Shown here: positions 1-12,888 of the stretch, piece by piece
Layout: each line of letters opens with the position of its first letter
Numbering within the stretch: the first letter of the stretch is position 1
The notes under the pieces: model-generated
The model's input: the letters and a program-made list of their open reading frames with translations, nothing else
The model's database searches: none
Told to the model about the DNA's origin: nothing
Made by a program: the position numbers and the translations under genes
Origin: Acanthosepion esculentum
Lineage: Eukaryota > Mollusca > Cephalopoda > Sepiida > Sepiidae
Assembly: GCA_964036315.1 (NCBI GenBank)
Contig: OZ038507.1
Coordinates: forward strand, 60,423,002 to 60,487,001
DNA: 64,000 bases
Direction of reading: 5' to 3'

Positions 1-95
1 GGGGAAGAGGAGAAAGGAAAGGAAGTTCTAAAAAAGGTGGGGAGGGGGATAAAATAGAAGAATAAGAAAATGAGAAAGAGAGAAGTTGGAGATTG

Positions 96-613
96 TTTTT
101 TTTCGTTTAACGGCATATCAACATCTCTATGGGTTATTTAATGCTGAAATCTAAATATGGAAATTCAAACTTTATAATTAATTCAAGAGAATGACATTAA
201 TTTTATGTTTAAATTATAATTACTCATCTGCACTTTTTTCCAAATAATTTTACAAAAACCTTGTTTCACCTTCCAAGAAATGAGATTAATCGTAGGAAAT
301 TTATTTTAAAAAATTGTTTTGACAATATATGCTATGTTTCCAATTTTACTACTAAATGTATCGTTGGTCATTTTCTTCTACAAATATGTAGTATTGGTCA
401 TTTTTTAAATAAAAATTTATTGCTGTTTTTTTTGTTATTTTTTACTATAAATATTTATTTTTATATTTTCCTAGTATTTTAATTTTTGTTGGAGTGGGGG
501 GAATCACAATTTGCCCATAACTAGGACCCTAACTGGTGCTACCACCCAAAGTCAGGGTGGAGCTGGGAACAACAGTAATTAAGAGGTGGCTTCATGCTCC
601 TCAAAACCTTTAA
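96..613 (+). repeat. Dispersed repeat family X, copy 1
   Basis: The segment opens with AACGGCATATCAACATCTC and a stretch ending in GGGTTATTTAATGC. It closes with a block around CCCTAACTGGTGCTACCACC, a GGGAACAACAG motif and CTCCTCAAAACCT. The same blocks in the same order occur at 43690-43970, and the opening block alone at 43381-43450. This identifies an interspersed repeat of about 0.3-0.5 kb. No coding frame is convincing, and the class is unknown; it could be the 5' part of a non-LTR element. Confidence 0.65.
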
Positions 614-1135
614 AGAGAGAAGTTGGGGAGACATAACTAAATGAAACCGAGAAGGAAAAACCAAAAAACCAAAATCAGAAAAGCAAGATGAAAAGAGAGG
701 GTGAGATTGTAAAGTGAAAGAAGGAAAGAGGAGAGTTCCAGAAGATAGTAGAAATAAATGATCCCTGAAGACATTGTTTAACAAGGAGGAGTTTTATTTG
801 GGGAAAAAAAAAATATCCCTCCCTCCAAAACACTTCCTAACTCTGATTGCAAATTACTACCCCTTGCCTACCTCTCTGCACTGCTTTGCTTGGAGAGGCA
901 GACAAAACCTGACAACTGCCCACACCTCCCACCCAACTGAGTAACTGGATTATTTCCCTGACCTAAAATGACTGTCATCCTTCATGATGGAGGCTAAGGC
1001 GGAGATTTGTGGACAATGGGGAAAAATTGAGTCATACCTAATGTCGTAAAGATGTGCAACATTCTTTTCTTTGAAATCTTATCTTTGCTTTTGTTTTTCT
1101 CACCAAAACATCATACAAAATAGTTTTCCTATTTT
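614..1135. other. Spacer, no gene seen
   Basis: Purine-rich and then mixed sequence with short A-runs. No splice-flanked open frame, RNA gene or recognisable repeat was found. Confidence 0.5.
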
Positions 1136-1140
1136 CCAAA

Positions 1141-1617
1141 GTTCTCAAGTTAGCTATTTTCATTATTCCATCTATTTTTCAGACTATGATCTACATCTTT
1201 GTTGTTTTTAGCACATCATTTCAACTGATATATTCTTTGGCCTTCCTGTATTGTCTAAAATTCTCGAATGAACTATTTTCATTATTCCATCTACTTTTCA
1301 GACTATGATCTACATATTTGTTGTTTTTAGCACATCATTTCAACTGATATATTCTTTGGCCTTCCTGTATTGTCTAAAATTCTCGAATGAACTATTTTCA
1401 TTATTCCATCTACTTTTCAGACTATGATCTACATATTTGTTGTTTTTAGCACATCATTTCAACTGATATATTCTTTGGCCTTCCTGTATTGTCTAAAATT
1501 CTCGAATGAACTATTTTCATTATTCCATCTACTTTTCAGACTATGATCTACATCTTTGTTGTTTTTAGCACATCATTTCAACTGATATATTCTTTGGCCT
1601 TCTTGTATTGTCTAAAC
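1141..1617. repeat. 119-bp minisatellite, four copies
   Basis: The marker CATTATTCCA recurs at 1161, 1280, 1399 and 1518, exactly 119 bp apart each time. The units differ at only a few positions, for example CATCTTTG against CATATTTG. The first and last units are the most diverged, as expected for growth from the middle of the array. No open frame runs across it. Confidence 0.9.
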
Positions 1618-1665
1618 TTTTTAAATGAAGATTTTATTTTGGAAAACCAAATTAAAAAAGCAAAT

Positions 1666-1700
<35 letters not shown>

Positions 1701-1984
1701 AATTTGTAAGTTTTAAAGAATTCAAATATGCAAAAATAGGTTTCATTTTGAGTGAAGAAATAAAACTGCTTGCAAATACAACCAATACCAGAAAGCCGTT
1801 ACAGGTGCATGACAAAGGTATTCTGAAAGCTATTTGACTAATCAAGAAAATTTAACTTGCTATTGTTAAGCAAAACGTTTTGTGGGATTTTTCAAACGCA
1901 ACAGGCTTCTAATTAACCTACTTCACACATCATTAAAATCTAAAAGCAACTAAACTGAATTACTACAATCAGAAGTTTTTTTTT
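1618..1984. other. Spacer with long A-run
   Basis: Contains an A homopolymer at about 1671-1699 and A+T-rich unique sequence. Short open frames here come only from the homopolymer. Nothing else is seen. Confidence 0.5.
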
Positions 1985-2345
1985 TTTTAGCATTTCACCC
2001 CAAGCAAGGCAGGATGCCACTAGTACGCAAGGGGTTAGAGTGGGGGAGTGAGAGAAAAGAGGCATGATGGAGGAAAGGATGAAGAGAAGGACAGGGAATA
2101 GGTCAGGGCATCTGGAGATGGCGATTGACATTACATTTGAATAGATGGAGACTATCATGGAAACATGTAATAGGAAGGGAATTCCACAGACAAGCGGTGC
2201 GAGACATGAAGCTATTTGAGTAAACGGTTCGAGGTTGGTCTCGGAGAGAGCCAGTATATCGGGAGACTTCTCAATGAGGAACAATTCCACACTGCAGAAG
2301 TTGGTTCGAATGCCACGTACATTAGAAAAGGAAATGTTAAAGGGT
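1985..2345 (-). mobile_element. Internally deleted non-LTR retrotransposon (endonuclease start fused to RT tail)
   Basis: Read on the minus strand, codons from 2338 down to about 2221 give the start of an apurinic-type endonuclease. They include NVRGIRTNFCSVELFL followed by SPDILALSETNLEP, a typical LINE endonuclease opening. Immediately after, the frame shifts to the extreme C-terminal tail of a LINE reverse transcriptase (VYSNSFMSRTACLWNSLP, then FKCNVNRHLQMP and a stop). Most of the endonuclease and nearly all of the RT are therefore missing. The 3' terminus (TTTCACCCCAAGCAAGGC at 1991) is shared with copies at 23655 and 36560. It is a dead copy; the clade is unresolved, with a Jockey/RTE-like tail. 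Confidence 0.75.
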
Positions 2346-2504
2346 TTAGGTTTGCTTTTTTTGATCGTTATTTGTCATGTTTGGAAGTGAAAATGAATAC
2401 CATTTTCATATTAGACGAAAGACCATACCTCCCAAAGACATTATTGTTGTTCCTCTTTTATACAGGTACAAGAAAGTATATAGAGATGTGCTAGTTGATT
2501 GATA

Positions 2505-3065
2505 TATGTTACAGATCAGGGCCAGTGCATACTACCCCTCCACCCAACCGGGGGAGGCCTACTCTGATTGGGGCCCTGAGCAGTGCTTTCTAACCTTTGT
2601 CTTTTCATCAACATTTGCTTTTTCTACCTACATTTATATACGATACAAACTGGACTAAGCACAATTGACTATTAGAGGATGGAAAATGTTTGCAGATTTT
2701 GAAGTCATTTTTTCTTTTTTTGTCCAAATCTATAAATTTGTTTTGGTCCTGCCAAGTCTAAAAAAAGGAAAACTATTTAAAATTCACATTGTATGTGCTA
2801 AAATTATTCAACATTTTAACTAGAAAAATCACAAGTTGATGTTAAAAATTGCCACAAAACATTTACTTAAAATGGATTGATCTGTTACGACAGGTCTCTA
2901 ATTTGTATATAGATACATTGTATTTATTTAAAATTTTTCCAGTTGAATTGTTCACCTATATTGCATATGATCCATTATAGTACATAATGAGGTTACAATA
3001 AAAGTTGTATTTTATATGTATAAAACCTTATGAAAATTGAGAAATAGTAGAGTGGGGGGGGGGCT
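2505..3065 (+). repeat. Dispersed repeat family Y, copy 1
   Basis: Shares ordered blocks with 16208-16700: a GTGCATACTACC start, TGCTTTCTAACC, a GTTCACCTATATTGCAT block, and an end around AGTAGAGTGG. Identity is moderate with many small indels, so both copies are old. No open frame is conserved between the two, which suggests a non-coding repeat. Class unknown. Confidence 0.65.
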
Positions 3066-3540
3066 ATGTATCATAGATTTGGATGTTGGGGACGTGAGAC
3101 CCTTGCACCAGCCCAGTTATAGATATGTCCTGTCATATTTGTATGTTCATGCTTAAGGAACTACATGTGCAGACAAGGACGCTCAGTAAACAGAGTTTTC
3201 TAGTCTTTCTGCTGAATAGGAGATAGCTCATCTTGTAAGGACATCACTAACTTGGTATTTTCCTCAAGTTTAGATTGTGTAAATATAGTCTGGTGAAATT
3301 AATTTTTTCTTCCCCACCCCGAATTAATGTTGCTGCTGTCATAAAAATACTTAACTTCAATGATGACCTATTTCAAAATTGACAAAAGCACTGAAAGTTT
3401 GATGACCAAAGTGTTTAAGGTAACATCAGTTAAAGACAGGATTCCAATGTGTAAGAAGTAAATTCAAGTGTCATCATTGGCTTCTTGAATAATGTTTGCC
3501 CCAAGAACCTAAAGAATTAACGTAAGATTACTGTTACAAA
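3066..3540. other. Spacer, no gene seen
   Basis: Unique-looking A+T-rich sequence after repeat Y. No supported coding, RNA or mobile-element signal. Confidence 0.45.
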
Positions 3541-3544
3541 ATGT

Positions 3545-4110
3545 AGCAATAATGAGATAGAATAAAACTAGTAATAAAATAATAGTAATAATGAAGAGTG
3601 AATAGAGCCTGAGTGTTGGGATAAAAAGCAACAATAATAAGATGGAATAAAACTAGTAATAAAATAATAGTAATAATGAAGAGTGTATAGAGCTAGAGTG
3701 TTGGGATAAAAAGCAACAATGATAAGATGGAATAAAACTAGTAATAAAATAATATTAATAATGAAGAGTGTATTGAGCCAGAGTGTTGGGATAAAAAGCA
3801 ACAATAATAAGATGGAATAAAACTAGTAATAAAATAATAGTAATAATGAAGAGTGTATAGAGCCAGAGTGTTGGGATAAAAAGCAACAATAATAAGATGG
3901 AATAAAACTAGTAATAAAATAATATTAATAATGAAGAGTGTATTGAGCCAGTGTTGGGATAAAAAACAACAACAATAAGATGGAATAACTAGTAATAAAA
4001 TAATAATGAAAATTATATTGACCCAGGTTGATGGGATAAATAGCAATAAAATAATAGTAATAATAATAAAGACTAAAGAGTATATTAACCCAAATGGCAA
4101 CAGTAACAAG
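3545..4110. repeat. 85-bp minisatellite, about six copies
   Basis: The marker GTTGGGATAAAAAG begins at 3615, 3700, 3785 and 3870 (period exactly 85), then at 3953, with a degenerate unit near 4027. Each unit also holds AATAATAGTAATAATGAAGA-like sequence. The long minus-strand frame across it is an artefact of a unit without stops. Confidence 0.9.
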
Positions 4111-5925
4111 AAGATGTAGATTGTAGATAAATAAAGTAGCCATTATTAGGCTTGGTTAGACATTTTTTCTCTCCCGGGAATGCCAAAAAATAAGAATGGA
4201 GCCAGAAGAAAGAGAGAAGGAAAAAGAAATTAGCAATTTAGGACAAATGTAGAAAGAAAGAAAAGAAAAGAAATAAGAAGAAAGCATGTAGAAAAGGGGG
4301 CAAAAAAGAGTTTGTTTTTTTTTAATTATCACCGAGAAGTCAAAAAAGAAAGAAAAAAAAAAAAGCTACGTAATTACTGCTCAAATAATCGCTTCTAGGT
4401 CATAGTTATTTTTGTTTTTTTTTTAACACTGCATACTAAGTCATTTAGTACATAAAACTGTAATAATGTTCACTTTTCAAGCCGTGAGCTTCGTGTAAAA
4501 GATCAAGTTCAGGAAGTCAAATAAATAAATAAAAATAATTAATCAAATTCAAAGTACGTAAATTAATTGCTGGCAATTTGTTTCAGAGCTTTATTGCCAG
4601 AAATGCAAAAAAAAAACAAGGCAACAAGTGAGTCAGTTACTTTAACTTTCGAAAACAACTGACGGCCAAGACATTTAGAGTTTTTGTTTAAGATGCCAAA
4701 ACATCAGCAAACATGACTCTTCACAGCTTCCTTTCTTTTCTTTTTTTTATATAAATTAACATGATGTCCTTGCAAAGATAATGAAGGGGTTTGTCCATTG
4801 CCTTTTTCACGGTTTCGAATGTCATTCTCCATTCGTAAATTAGGCTTACTTAGATTAGGAACGCCAGGTACTGTAACGTCCTACAACCCAAAACACGTTT
4901 CGGCTTTAAAGAAGCCACAAAAAGGGCTGATGAGCTTTAAAAATCAAATCAATCAATTAGGCGATCATGGCTCTCCACGGACTCCTTTTCTTCATTACTA
5001 TCTAATAAATATGATTATTTACAAAATAACCATGGTACTTCTTCAGAAAGACAAGGGAGTGGTTTCCAGTTGCTGAAATCCGTAGTTGTCCTTTTCCTAG
5101 GCTGGCTGGCTGGCACCCAAGTCTAAAGATCCCAGTTTACCCGGATATCTAACCCAGAGCTTGGGATAGGGAAAAAGAAATGTTTTTCCTAAAGGCATTA
5201 GTTCGGAAATTTCCCATTAGGTTAGTGAAATTTAATATCGCAAAATCGTTCAGCACAAACAGACACTTCTTTTCTTTTCTTTTCAATAGCAAAAAAACTG
5301 TCTGAGTGTAGGGGCAGAACTTTAAGAGACGCTCATTAAAAAAAAAAATATGAAAAATTTGGGGGAGGCTGAAATAATATTTGTAGATTATCATTCTGTA
5401 GGCCTTAATTTGGCCGCAACACGTGTGAAATATATATCTTATCAATTTGGAAGTGGAGGTCCTGTTTAATATCAATAGTGTCAAATCGACCCCTGACTTT
5501 TAAATAGTTATATTGGTTTATTTTTTGAGTGGGGTTACAAAAAGAGGTCTTTTAAATAAAAGAACAAACGGATATAATAATAATAATATATATATATATA
5601 TATATATATGCATTTTTAATTAAGGAACAATTTTCTTTCTTTTTAGGGAACAACATTTCAGAGTTCAGTCGAAGACGTTAGACTCTGTAAAGCAGCGATT
5701 TGGGTTTTGGGGCCATGCTACACTTTGGTATTTTTAAAATTCTGGTACCCCCTATGATATTTAATTCTTTTACATGTATGCCAATTGCACATGTACGTAC
5801 ATACACACAAAATATTTTTATGTGTGCATACTGTTATTCATATCTTATGTTTTAACGCGCAACACTGTCACTCAGACTCAGTAGAAAACAATTCACTGTT
5901 AAATAACTCATTCTCGAATTGCCAC
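4111..5925. other. A+T-rich spacer
   Basis: Holds several A/T homopolymers and a short (TA)n at about 5587-5608. A minus-strand site at 4892-4916 has a 5-bp hairpin followed by CGAAACGTGTT, resembling the 3' half of a hammerhead (see findings). Open frames at 4798-5076 and 5149-5484 have no splice context or recognisable motif and are not called. Confidence 0.45.
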
Positions 5926-6037
5926 CTTGTTCTGTTGGTATAGTAAGCCGAAGGGTGCACATCCTACGCATGCCCCACCGGTGGGAATCATTGCTGTAAA
6001 GGTAATACTAGTGTGGAAGAAGACTTTGAAATGATCC

Positions 6038-6125
6038 AGGAACCCAATCCTAAACCGGAAATACGGGATAAGCCTCTACGCCTGTTAAAAAAAAAACAAA
6101 AAAAAACGAGAAGTGTGAACCGGGC
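6038..6125 (+). repeat. Dispersed repeat family Z, copy 1
   Basis: Contains AATCCTAAAC, then GGGATAA, a CTCTACnCCTGTT block and GAGAAGTGTGAACC at the end. The same blocks in order occur at 55012-55092. A short interspersed repeat of unknown class. Confidence 0.55.
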
Positions 6126-9100
6126 GATAGGCGAACTTATCTACTCCTATTAATTTGCATAAATTAAGAAAATTAAAATTTTGTATCCATTTATTAATTT
6201 TCATGTAAGATAAATAATTATTAACCTCAAATGCTTGTGCATATGCCCCCCCCCCCAAAAAAAAAACACACACACAACACATATCTATGATGTCAGGATA
6301 GTTTCAAACTTGATATTTACAAATAACTGCTAAGTGACTTAGCCTAGGCTTGATAACTCTGTAAAAGTCAGGGATCAGTTTGACACTGTATCGATATTAT
6401 AAACAGTACCCCCCTATCTAAATTGATAACAAATCAATATTTTTCGATTCTGACAAGTCTCGTGGTCTAAGGTCGAAAGAATGCTAAATACACAAAAATT
6501 ATCCCTCTCCCAATTTTTCCTTCTTTTAAAAAAAAAAAGAGTGAACTAGTTTATTTAAGTAGTGCCAGGTAGTAACGGTCTGTGAAACTAACTAGTTACT
6601 TCATGGTACGATGCTTATTCTTCATGCTTAAAACTCGGCTTAAGCATTCGGTGAGGGCATAACTCTCCAAAGCTCGTCGGCTGACATGTAATGCCTTAAC
6701 GCAAGACGCGCTGTGCACCGTGCCGGGGGGAGGGGGTCGTATGCCGGCCAGTCAACCAACCATGGCTCTATTCAGGGTATTCACATCCATCGTCCAGATG
6801 GAGAAGGAAGAGGGTAGAAAACTAAAATTATAAGCCTCCATGTAAGAATGATCGAACTAATGTTTAGTCTGCAAATTCTTACTTGTTCACCCACCGACTT
6901 GAGGCGATACCCGCCTCCGCAAGTGGCGGGCTTGTGTACATTTATTCCAATTTTCTTCGCCACAGTGTTTAATTTGGCAGTCCAAATAATACATCAGCTA
7001 AAAAAGTAAATCTTTAATAAAAAGAAAATGCACACAATTGATAAGAAGTTTTTACCTATAGTGCGATATAAGATTTTAATAACTAAAATCTAGGCTCAAT
7101 AGATAGGATTAGACCGATAAATATGAACAGTACTAGAAGGGATAAGGTTTCGGAAAATTCACTATTTTAATAACTTAAATAAGTTTTTTTTTCTTTTAAC
7201 GGCCATTTTGTTTAGAAGAATATGCGCATGCGTGTTACAATTTCTTTAAAAGGAAATCAAGAACCGACTGTTAAGATTTACTTCTTTTTTTTTTTTTAAT
7301 TTCTAAATTTTTTAAAAAGGAAACTATACTTTCTGCTTGACCTAAGTAAAATAATTCTATTATAATTTTATTCATGTAATTTTTAATTAACTTGCCAAAA
7401 AAAAAAAAAAAAATCAATATCTAACTTGCAAATTTGAAAAGTTTTTATTCTTTTGACACCGAAATATAGATGATCTCTGATAAGCGGAGGGAACGATTAA
7501 AAGTTAAAACTTCAGAAATTTTTTCCAATTTTAGATGAATAAATCAGTTTTTAATCGCCAAATGTAACAGCAGCGAAAAATATCAATCGAATGCCTGAGG
7601 TTCGATCTTTAATAGACTAAAATTATCAAGTGGATAATTCTTACTGCTAATCAGTGATTCCCCCCCTCCTCTGCGAAAGGAGTTTTCTTTCAAAGTTATA
7701 AAAGATGGGCGTTAACTGGCTTACTTATCCCAAAATAGGAAGAACATGTCATTTTTCTTTTTATTGCAATCACCATTTCTACCAGGTTTTGGCCAGTTTA
7801 GCATTGTCTGGTATAAGGTCATGATAGTGGCGTACTCAATACAAATCCAAGTCGCCAACAGTACAACACTGATCTTTACAAGAAAAAAAAAGTCAGTGGC
7901 ATTTTTCACTTTATCAAAGATGCAAAGCAAATGGATATTAATGATTGCACAATCGAACTTTTTTTTTTAAAATTTTATATAGCGATTTTGAGGAGTAAAA
8001 AAAAAAGTCTTAAAATGCATTTGAAAGTTACTAAGTGCTCTTTAGGTGAATAAAAATATTTGAAGCTAGTTTTTCTATAAATTAAGCAAATTTAAAGTAT
8101 TTTATTTTCTACGTTTTTTTGTTTACGCAACTTTGAGGGGAAAGGAAAACGAAACGAATTTATGAAATACTGTAAATTAAAATAGTTTTCAACATGTAAA
8201 TTTTGACTTTTGTATTTACAAATGCATTATTTGTCAAATTTAAATAAATTTGTCTATTTATATTATTTAATTTTAAAAAGAAAGCATTATCAACCACAGT
8301 CTGTAACAGTCAGTTTTTCTCAATATATAAGAAATTTTAATTAAAAAAATCCACCATTGTCTCAGAAATTTCGAAACCTGCCAAAATAAATTCAGTTTTT
8401 TATCACTAATAATACACGAAATATCAAGACCAACAGTAAAAAAAAAAAAAAAATTAAATAGACCAAAAATTTATAAATTTGACATGAAATTTAACCGATA
8501 AAATTAACTTCATATTTAAAAAATTAAAACGCATCAAAACTTTAAAATATATAAGTAACTTTAAATGAAAAAAAAAAAAAAATTATCCCCACCCTAAATT
8601 AATAAATTTATAATTTTATAAAAATAAAAAAAAAAAAAAGGTTAAGTAAACACCCTAAACAAATTTCAACTTTGTAAATCACAAAAAAAGGAAAGAGGAA
8701 ACATATGCTCTTTCTCCAAAATCAGGGTAAAAAGTAAATCCATCTTTTTCTATTCTGTCGTCACGTCACGAGGTTTTGACACGTGAAGGAAAACTGGTAA
8801 CAATTCAAACGGTTTTTCTTCAGTGTCGATTCGCAAATGGTATATAAATACATTTTTTTCCTCAATAGAAAAACAGGAAAGTGTATTTTAAAAAAAGAAA
8901 AAGAAAATACCACAAAACTGCATTCTATTTTCTTTTTGAAAAGCTTTTCACTTAAATAAAAAAATAAAATAAAAAATGAGGTTATATCCATTTTTGTGAT
9001 CGCATTTTTGCTGGCGTAAAATTTCCACTCGCAATTCGCATCAAGGTTCTTAAAAGAATTACACTTGTCCGCAAGGAGATTTTTAAATATATAAATAATC

Positions 9101-11985
9101 CACATTTCTTCAAAAAGAGGGGAAAATAGTTAAAAAATAAAAATAAAAAATAGAAAAACCGGTCGTCACATGATTAAACGCTGCATTTCACTAGATTTAT
9201 CCCCAGAAGGTGTATTCATTCAAATTTAATTCATCCATATCTGGCAAGGCAAGGTATATTTCAAACAAGTTAAAAAAGAAAAAAAAAAACACTTCGATAT
9301 AATTTCCAACATCCCATAAGCTCACAGGTGGTCGTAATATGGAAATACATATATAAGTATAGGAAAAAGAAGCCGGCAAAATTCGCAGAGGTAATCCAAA
9401 AATTTTCCAGCCGGCTCTGACACTAACGTAACGAGAAAGCGGCAAGTGCGCGGTTAAACAGTTCGTTAGCAGTTTCTTAGCAGTTTTCGACAATGCGCAG
9501 CGCTTCTCAAAGTCAAGGGAGACAAGTCGATTACATCATTTAAGAAGAGGGACCTCTTTCGCGAAATGGACATGAAAAATTTAAACTTTCGAGAGTCGGG
9601 GCAGGGTTAATGATGTATGTGTTTGTGAGTTGTTTTTTTTTTTTTTTTGCAGTTAAATAAATATTTTACGTTCTTGTTACGAATCAAAGTTTGTCTTTGG
9701 CTTTTAGGTTTAACCCTGACTTTTGGGGCTCCAGAAAGTGTCCACTGAAAAATATGAAGAGAAAGCAAAATAGATACCTAAAAACTTAAAGTCTCTACCT
9801 ATCTAGCTAGATATCTATATTGTGGAAAAAATGTATGACAAAGTCGAAAAAAGTTTTAGCATGTATCGAACTTTAGGACGTCATATGAAATCTTAAAAGA
9901 CGAAACTCCTCACACGAAAACTTTTTCCCCCAATATTGTTCTTTAGATATAAAAAACTTACATATCGTCATCTCATAGTATTTTACTGTTTTTGAAGCCT
10001 GGGTTGCTAAGGAGGCATTTAAAGCAAGCAGGCTTTGTGATAGAGTTTTCAATATCAAAGATAAAGCGTTAATAATTAGGAAAGTTTTAGTTTAGCTCAT
10101 GTTCTCTTCAGAGTATATAACCAGTCGTTGGATCAGAGTTAAATTGTTTAAAACACGGCCTAAGTTTTATTTAAAATGATTTTTTAAAAATGAAAAATAT
10201 TTCTTGAACCTTTTATTTTGGTTTTAACTTTAATATACCCAATAAGCTTTTATTTTGGTTTAAATTTAATAAAATAGTTTGCTGGATTTCAAAACCAATT
10301 CAAATTCGCTGGGAGGATTTTTCGTCTTGAAATTGCTAAAATCGCTGATTTTAGCGCCATTTTTAGCCATCCGTCATCACGAAGTTATTACCCTTTATTA
10401 AAATATCTTTCAAAAATAACATACTGTTCTGAAACTTAACTTGAAGAATATTAACCTAGTTAAAGTTTAATGAATACGATTTGAAACAAATATTACTTTA
10501 AGTTTAAAATATCGCAGAAATGCATTTTATTTAAGGTGTTGACAGATTGACAGAAATTTATCTAATGTTCTACAGTGCTTATATCTGTTTAATTTACTTG
10601 AGGAATATAACGTTAGCGCCTTATTTTGTATAATTTTTAACTACTCAGTAATCTTAAAAATTACGAAAATATTCTCCGTAATCTAATGTTTTATTGAAAT
10701 TTAGATACTTTGACTTCAAATTTATAATAGTTATCGTTTTTATTTTTTGATAATGTCGTGTATGGACGTCTGAATTTACAAAGAATAGGCACGTTTATAC
10801 ATACATACTGTTTAATTCTTTTAAAAATATTGTGGGTTGATGAATAGTAAGCTTTTCCATTTATGAGTAGTAAATATAGTTTTTACTTATAATAATAATA
10901 ATAAATATCTAAAAAGGCCAAATTAATGCAGAACTTTAAAAGATTTCAAAATTGATAAATTATTCTAATTTATTTTTAAATGTAAATGATTCTTGTAAAA
11001 AAATTTTATCCATCAAAAAAAAAAAAAAAAAAAAAAATTCTTAAGACAATAGTGTCCATAATATTCATAAAAGCAACTAAAAGTTTTTTTTCTATCTTGG
11101 TGTTATTGTATTTTATTTTTACGATTCAAAGCAAATTTTTGGTAAATGGGAATTCTGTTTTACCAAAGAAAAAAAAAAAAAAAAAAAAAAAAAATTGCTC
11201 TCCAGGTAATTCTGTTTAAACATTAAACAGTACACAATTTGTTTTCTTGAAATATCATAAAATTAAATCAGTGTGTGTGTGTGTGTGTAGGGGGGGGCAT
11301 GTAATTTTTTTAATCAAGATTTTCTAAAAAAAAAAAAAAAAAAGAAAAAAAAAGACAGATTTTTAAAATAATTTAATTCATTTGTGAATAAGTCCTGAAA
11401 CTTTAATTTAAATCTGACAGTTTGATTTTTGCTGGAATTTCCAAATCAATATATTTTTCACCGCAAAAAAAAGACGCTAAAAGTTCCTATATTAATCTTG
11501 CACACCCCCTCCAGTGCAAAAAAAAAAATAAAATAACATTTTTAACCAAAATTTCTAACGTCCTAAAAAGGACCAGAAATATAATTTAATAATCCAAAAG
11601 TCCTTTGGTCTTTTCATCTTTCCTCTTAATAATAACTTTGTTTGACTAAGTTTGGAGCAAGTTTTTTTATTATCATGGTATACTAATTTTTTAGCGAATG
11701 AGTGAAAGTAACTACTAATAGATTAAGCCCTCCAAATATATGAATACGAGTTTGATTTCATATAAGAAAATATAGTTTTACGGTGTGCTATATTTATAGA
11801 TAAAAGTGCTTAATATCAGAGAGTGTATTTAAACGGGGACACGGAATCATAGCATAAAGATTGCGTTTATGAATTAATTAGACTATCGCTACATGGTACT
11901 GACTTCAGTGGTCTCTATAACAATTCAACTCGTCATTATTCAAATTAATATACTATGTATTTTAATTTGAATAAAGACGACATAA
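6126..11985. other. Long A+T-rich region, no gene recognised
   Basis: Almost 6 kb of unique-looking A+T-rich DNA with many A/T homopolymers, a small (GT)n at about 11272-11288, and slightly G+C-richer islands near 6640-6760 and 9360-9560. The minus-strand frame 9197-9493 lies in the second island, but I see no splice signal or domain in it. Exons too short or diverged to recognise by eye cannot be excluded. Confidence 0.4.
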
Positions 11986-11989
11986 ACCG

Positions 11990-12233
11990 TTGATTAAATC
12001 AAATTAATTGATAAGCATACGTACAGTGCTGATAATGACGGTGGCGATAAATTCAAAGAAAATTTAAATAAACAGTAATAATTTGAATAAAGTAACTTCG
12101 CCTATAACTGTGCTTTATCCGCCTTCAATAAACAATTAATATTCAACCTAATTACAATTAATGGTAGATAACCGATGAAGAATAGTTCAGCTATGTTGAT
12201 CCAATTGTTCTGTGAGGCCTGAGGTGTTGTCAG
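11990..12233. repeat. Local duplicated segment, copy A
   Basis: About 240 bp from TTGATTAAAT to CCTGAGGTGT is repeated with moderate divergence at 12643-12888. A near-identical block, ATTAATATTCAACCTAATTA, is shared at the centre. A LINE tail separates the two copies. Confidence 0.75.
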
Positions 12234-12615
12234 TTAGGCTGATCTCATTTAAATCCTTTACGCGGTCTTGTGGCTGATGACTTATTTTCCACTCTACAGC
12301 CTCTTTCCACATAGACGCAAAGTCACAAGCCTGTTGCCACTTTATCATTATTACCATGGCCAATGTTCTGAGGAGGTCAATTCTTTAGTTCCGTTAGTTC
12401 TGAGGTTTACAGTTATTATTCGCCATGCCACGTCCATCGAGTCGAATCGTCCGCATTTCCTCTGTATTCCAATTGTAATGAAGACGTTTCGCTGAAACAG
12501 CCCCCCCCGCGCCTCAAGAGCTGTTACTTTGTGGGACAGATTTGCATGTGAATACTTTTCTGAACGCGATAATCTTCATCCCTGATTGACTACTGCTTTG
12601 CCAGGCACACAATCC
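12233..12615 (+). mobile_element. Non-LTR retrotransposon RT C-terminal fragment
   Basis: The plus-strand reading from about 12268 gives peptide blocks LPLYHYYHGQCSEEVNSLVP and later TLWDRFACEYF. These match the usual tail of Jockey/RTE-type LINE reverse transcriptases (YYHGxCSxEL, then LWNRLP). A frameshift and stop near 12495 separate the blocks, and no catalytic RT motif is present. It is a 5'-truncated pseudogene. The 60195-60890 fragment shares the same tail with different decay. Confidence 0.7.
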
Positions 12616-12642
12616 TGGAGGAAGACAACGACTTGACAAAAA

Positions 12643-12888
12643 CAGTTGATTAAATGGAATTGATAAAGATGCGTACGGTGCTGTTAATTACGGCATCAAA
12701 GATTCAATTGAAAGAAAATCTAAGAATAACGAATTTCAAATAAGATAACCTCACCTCTTATTGTGCTAGACCCGTTTTCAATAAATAATTAATATTCAAC
12801 CTAATTACAATTAATGGTGGATAACGTAGGAAGAATAGTTCAGTTATGGTGATCCGATTGTTCAACGAAGCCTGAGGTGTAACTTGTC
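12643..12888. repeat. Local duplicated segment, copy B
   Basis: Partner of 11990-12233. It begins just after the LINE tail and ends at CCTGAGGTGT. Together the copies look like a tandem duplication with a LINE between them. Confidence 0.75.

Noticed and set aside
3568..4143. Minus-strand frames over the 85-bp array
   Set aside because: Minisatellite without stops in some phases; composition-driven Tyr/Leu/Ile sequence.
4929..4945. CTGATGAGC as a plus-strand hammerhead core
   Set aside because: No GAAA strand or stem II within range downstream.
12261..12290. CTGATGA in TGTGGCTGATGACTTATT as a hammerhead core
   Set aside because: No GAAA or stem II follows, and the segment is LINE coding sequence homologous to 60497.
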